Part shown: one piece after another, positions 63,973-64,000 of the stretch
How the letters are laid out: every line of letters begins with the position of its first letter
How positions within the stretch are numbered: the stretch's first letter is position 1
Assembly: GCA_963576725.1 (NCBI GenBank)
Contig: OY755241.1
Location: 3,476,062-3,540,061 of the forward strand
Direction: 5' to 3'
Length of the DNA stretch: 64,000 bases
DNA from: Azorinus chamasolen
Lineage: Eukaryota > Mollusca > Bivalvia > Cardiida > Solecurtidae
Translations under genes and position numbers: made by a program
Notes under the pieces: model-generated
What the model was told of the DNA's origin: nothing
What the model saw: the letters and a program-made list of their open reading frames with translations, nothing else
Databases searched by the model: none

Positions 63973-64000
63973 CAAAAAAATCAGCCTTGAATATCTAATG

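Overview
This window looks like nuclear DNA of an animal, most likely a bivalve mollusc. It is intron-rich and AT-rich, and it carries multi-exon and single-exon metazoan genes in a dense field of short non-autonomous DNA transposons. It also holds repeats that begin AACAAGAG and end CTAAAAA, which resemble the Helitron/Helentron-derived 'pearl' elements of bivalves. The taxon is an inference from repeat style; no diagnostic locus fixes the species.

Genes. (1) Positions 2053-16823, + strand, hold the last eight coding exons I can see of a TBC-domain Rab GTPase-activating protein of the TBC1D13 type. Its 5' exons lie outside the window. The eight exons join in one frame (642 nt including the stop). 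(2) Three ELAV/Hu-like RNA-binding protein genes lie on the - strand at 31466-32653, 48606-49664 and 59961-60851. Each has RRM1, RRM2 and RRM3 in a single uninterrupted coding exon, with a splice acceptor a short distance upstream of the start codon. They are related but divergent, so this is a local paralogue cluster. TBC1D13 and the cluster converge tail to tail. I see no other protein-coding gene.

Repeats. The remaining sequence is mostly recognisable repeats. Family A (subtypes A1, A2, A3, K) and family B are TTAA-flanked MITEs with CCCTTTCC/CCCATTCC-type ends, consistent with piggyBac-type targets. Each is built around a central hairpin. Family C (CAGAG...CTCTG ends) is hAT-like, with one perfect 8-bp target duplication. 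Family D (CAGTAAAACCTCTC ends, TA target) and a CAGTTCAACTTCG-ended family are Tc1/mariner/pogo-like. Other items are seven Helentron-like copies with internal satellites, a Tc1/mariner-like element with a CTA microsatellite, tRNA-derived SINE-like units, foldbacks, minisatellites and G-tracts. Insertions are nested several deep, so relative ages can be read directly; the clearest case is MITE > Helentron-like element > TA-target element at 7705-11752.

The most unusual points are: a 37-bp tandem duplication that copies the splice donor of the exon carrying the TBC catalytic glutamine; a hairpin core shared by several MITE families, with apparently compensatory base changes; a minisatellite grown from half of that hairpin; a long-inverted-repeat element holding two convergent pol III-type tRNA modules; a near-perfect 284-bp palindrome; and the single-exon ELAV cluster. 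All homology calls come from reading the sequence; no database search was run.
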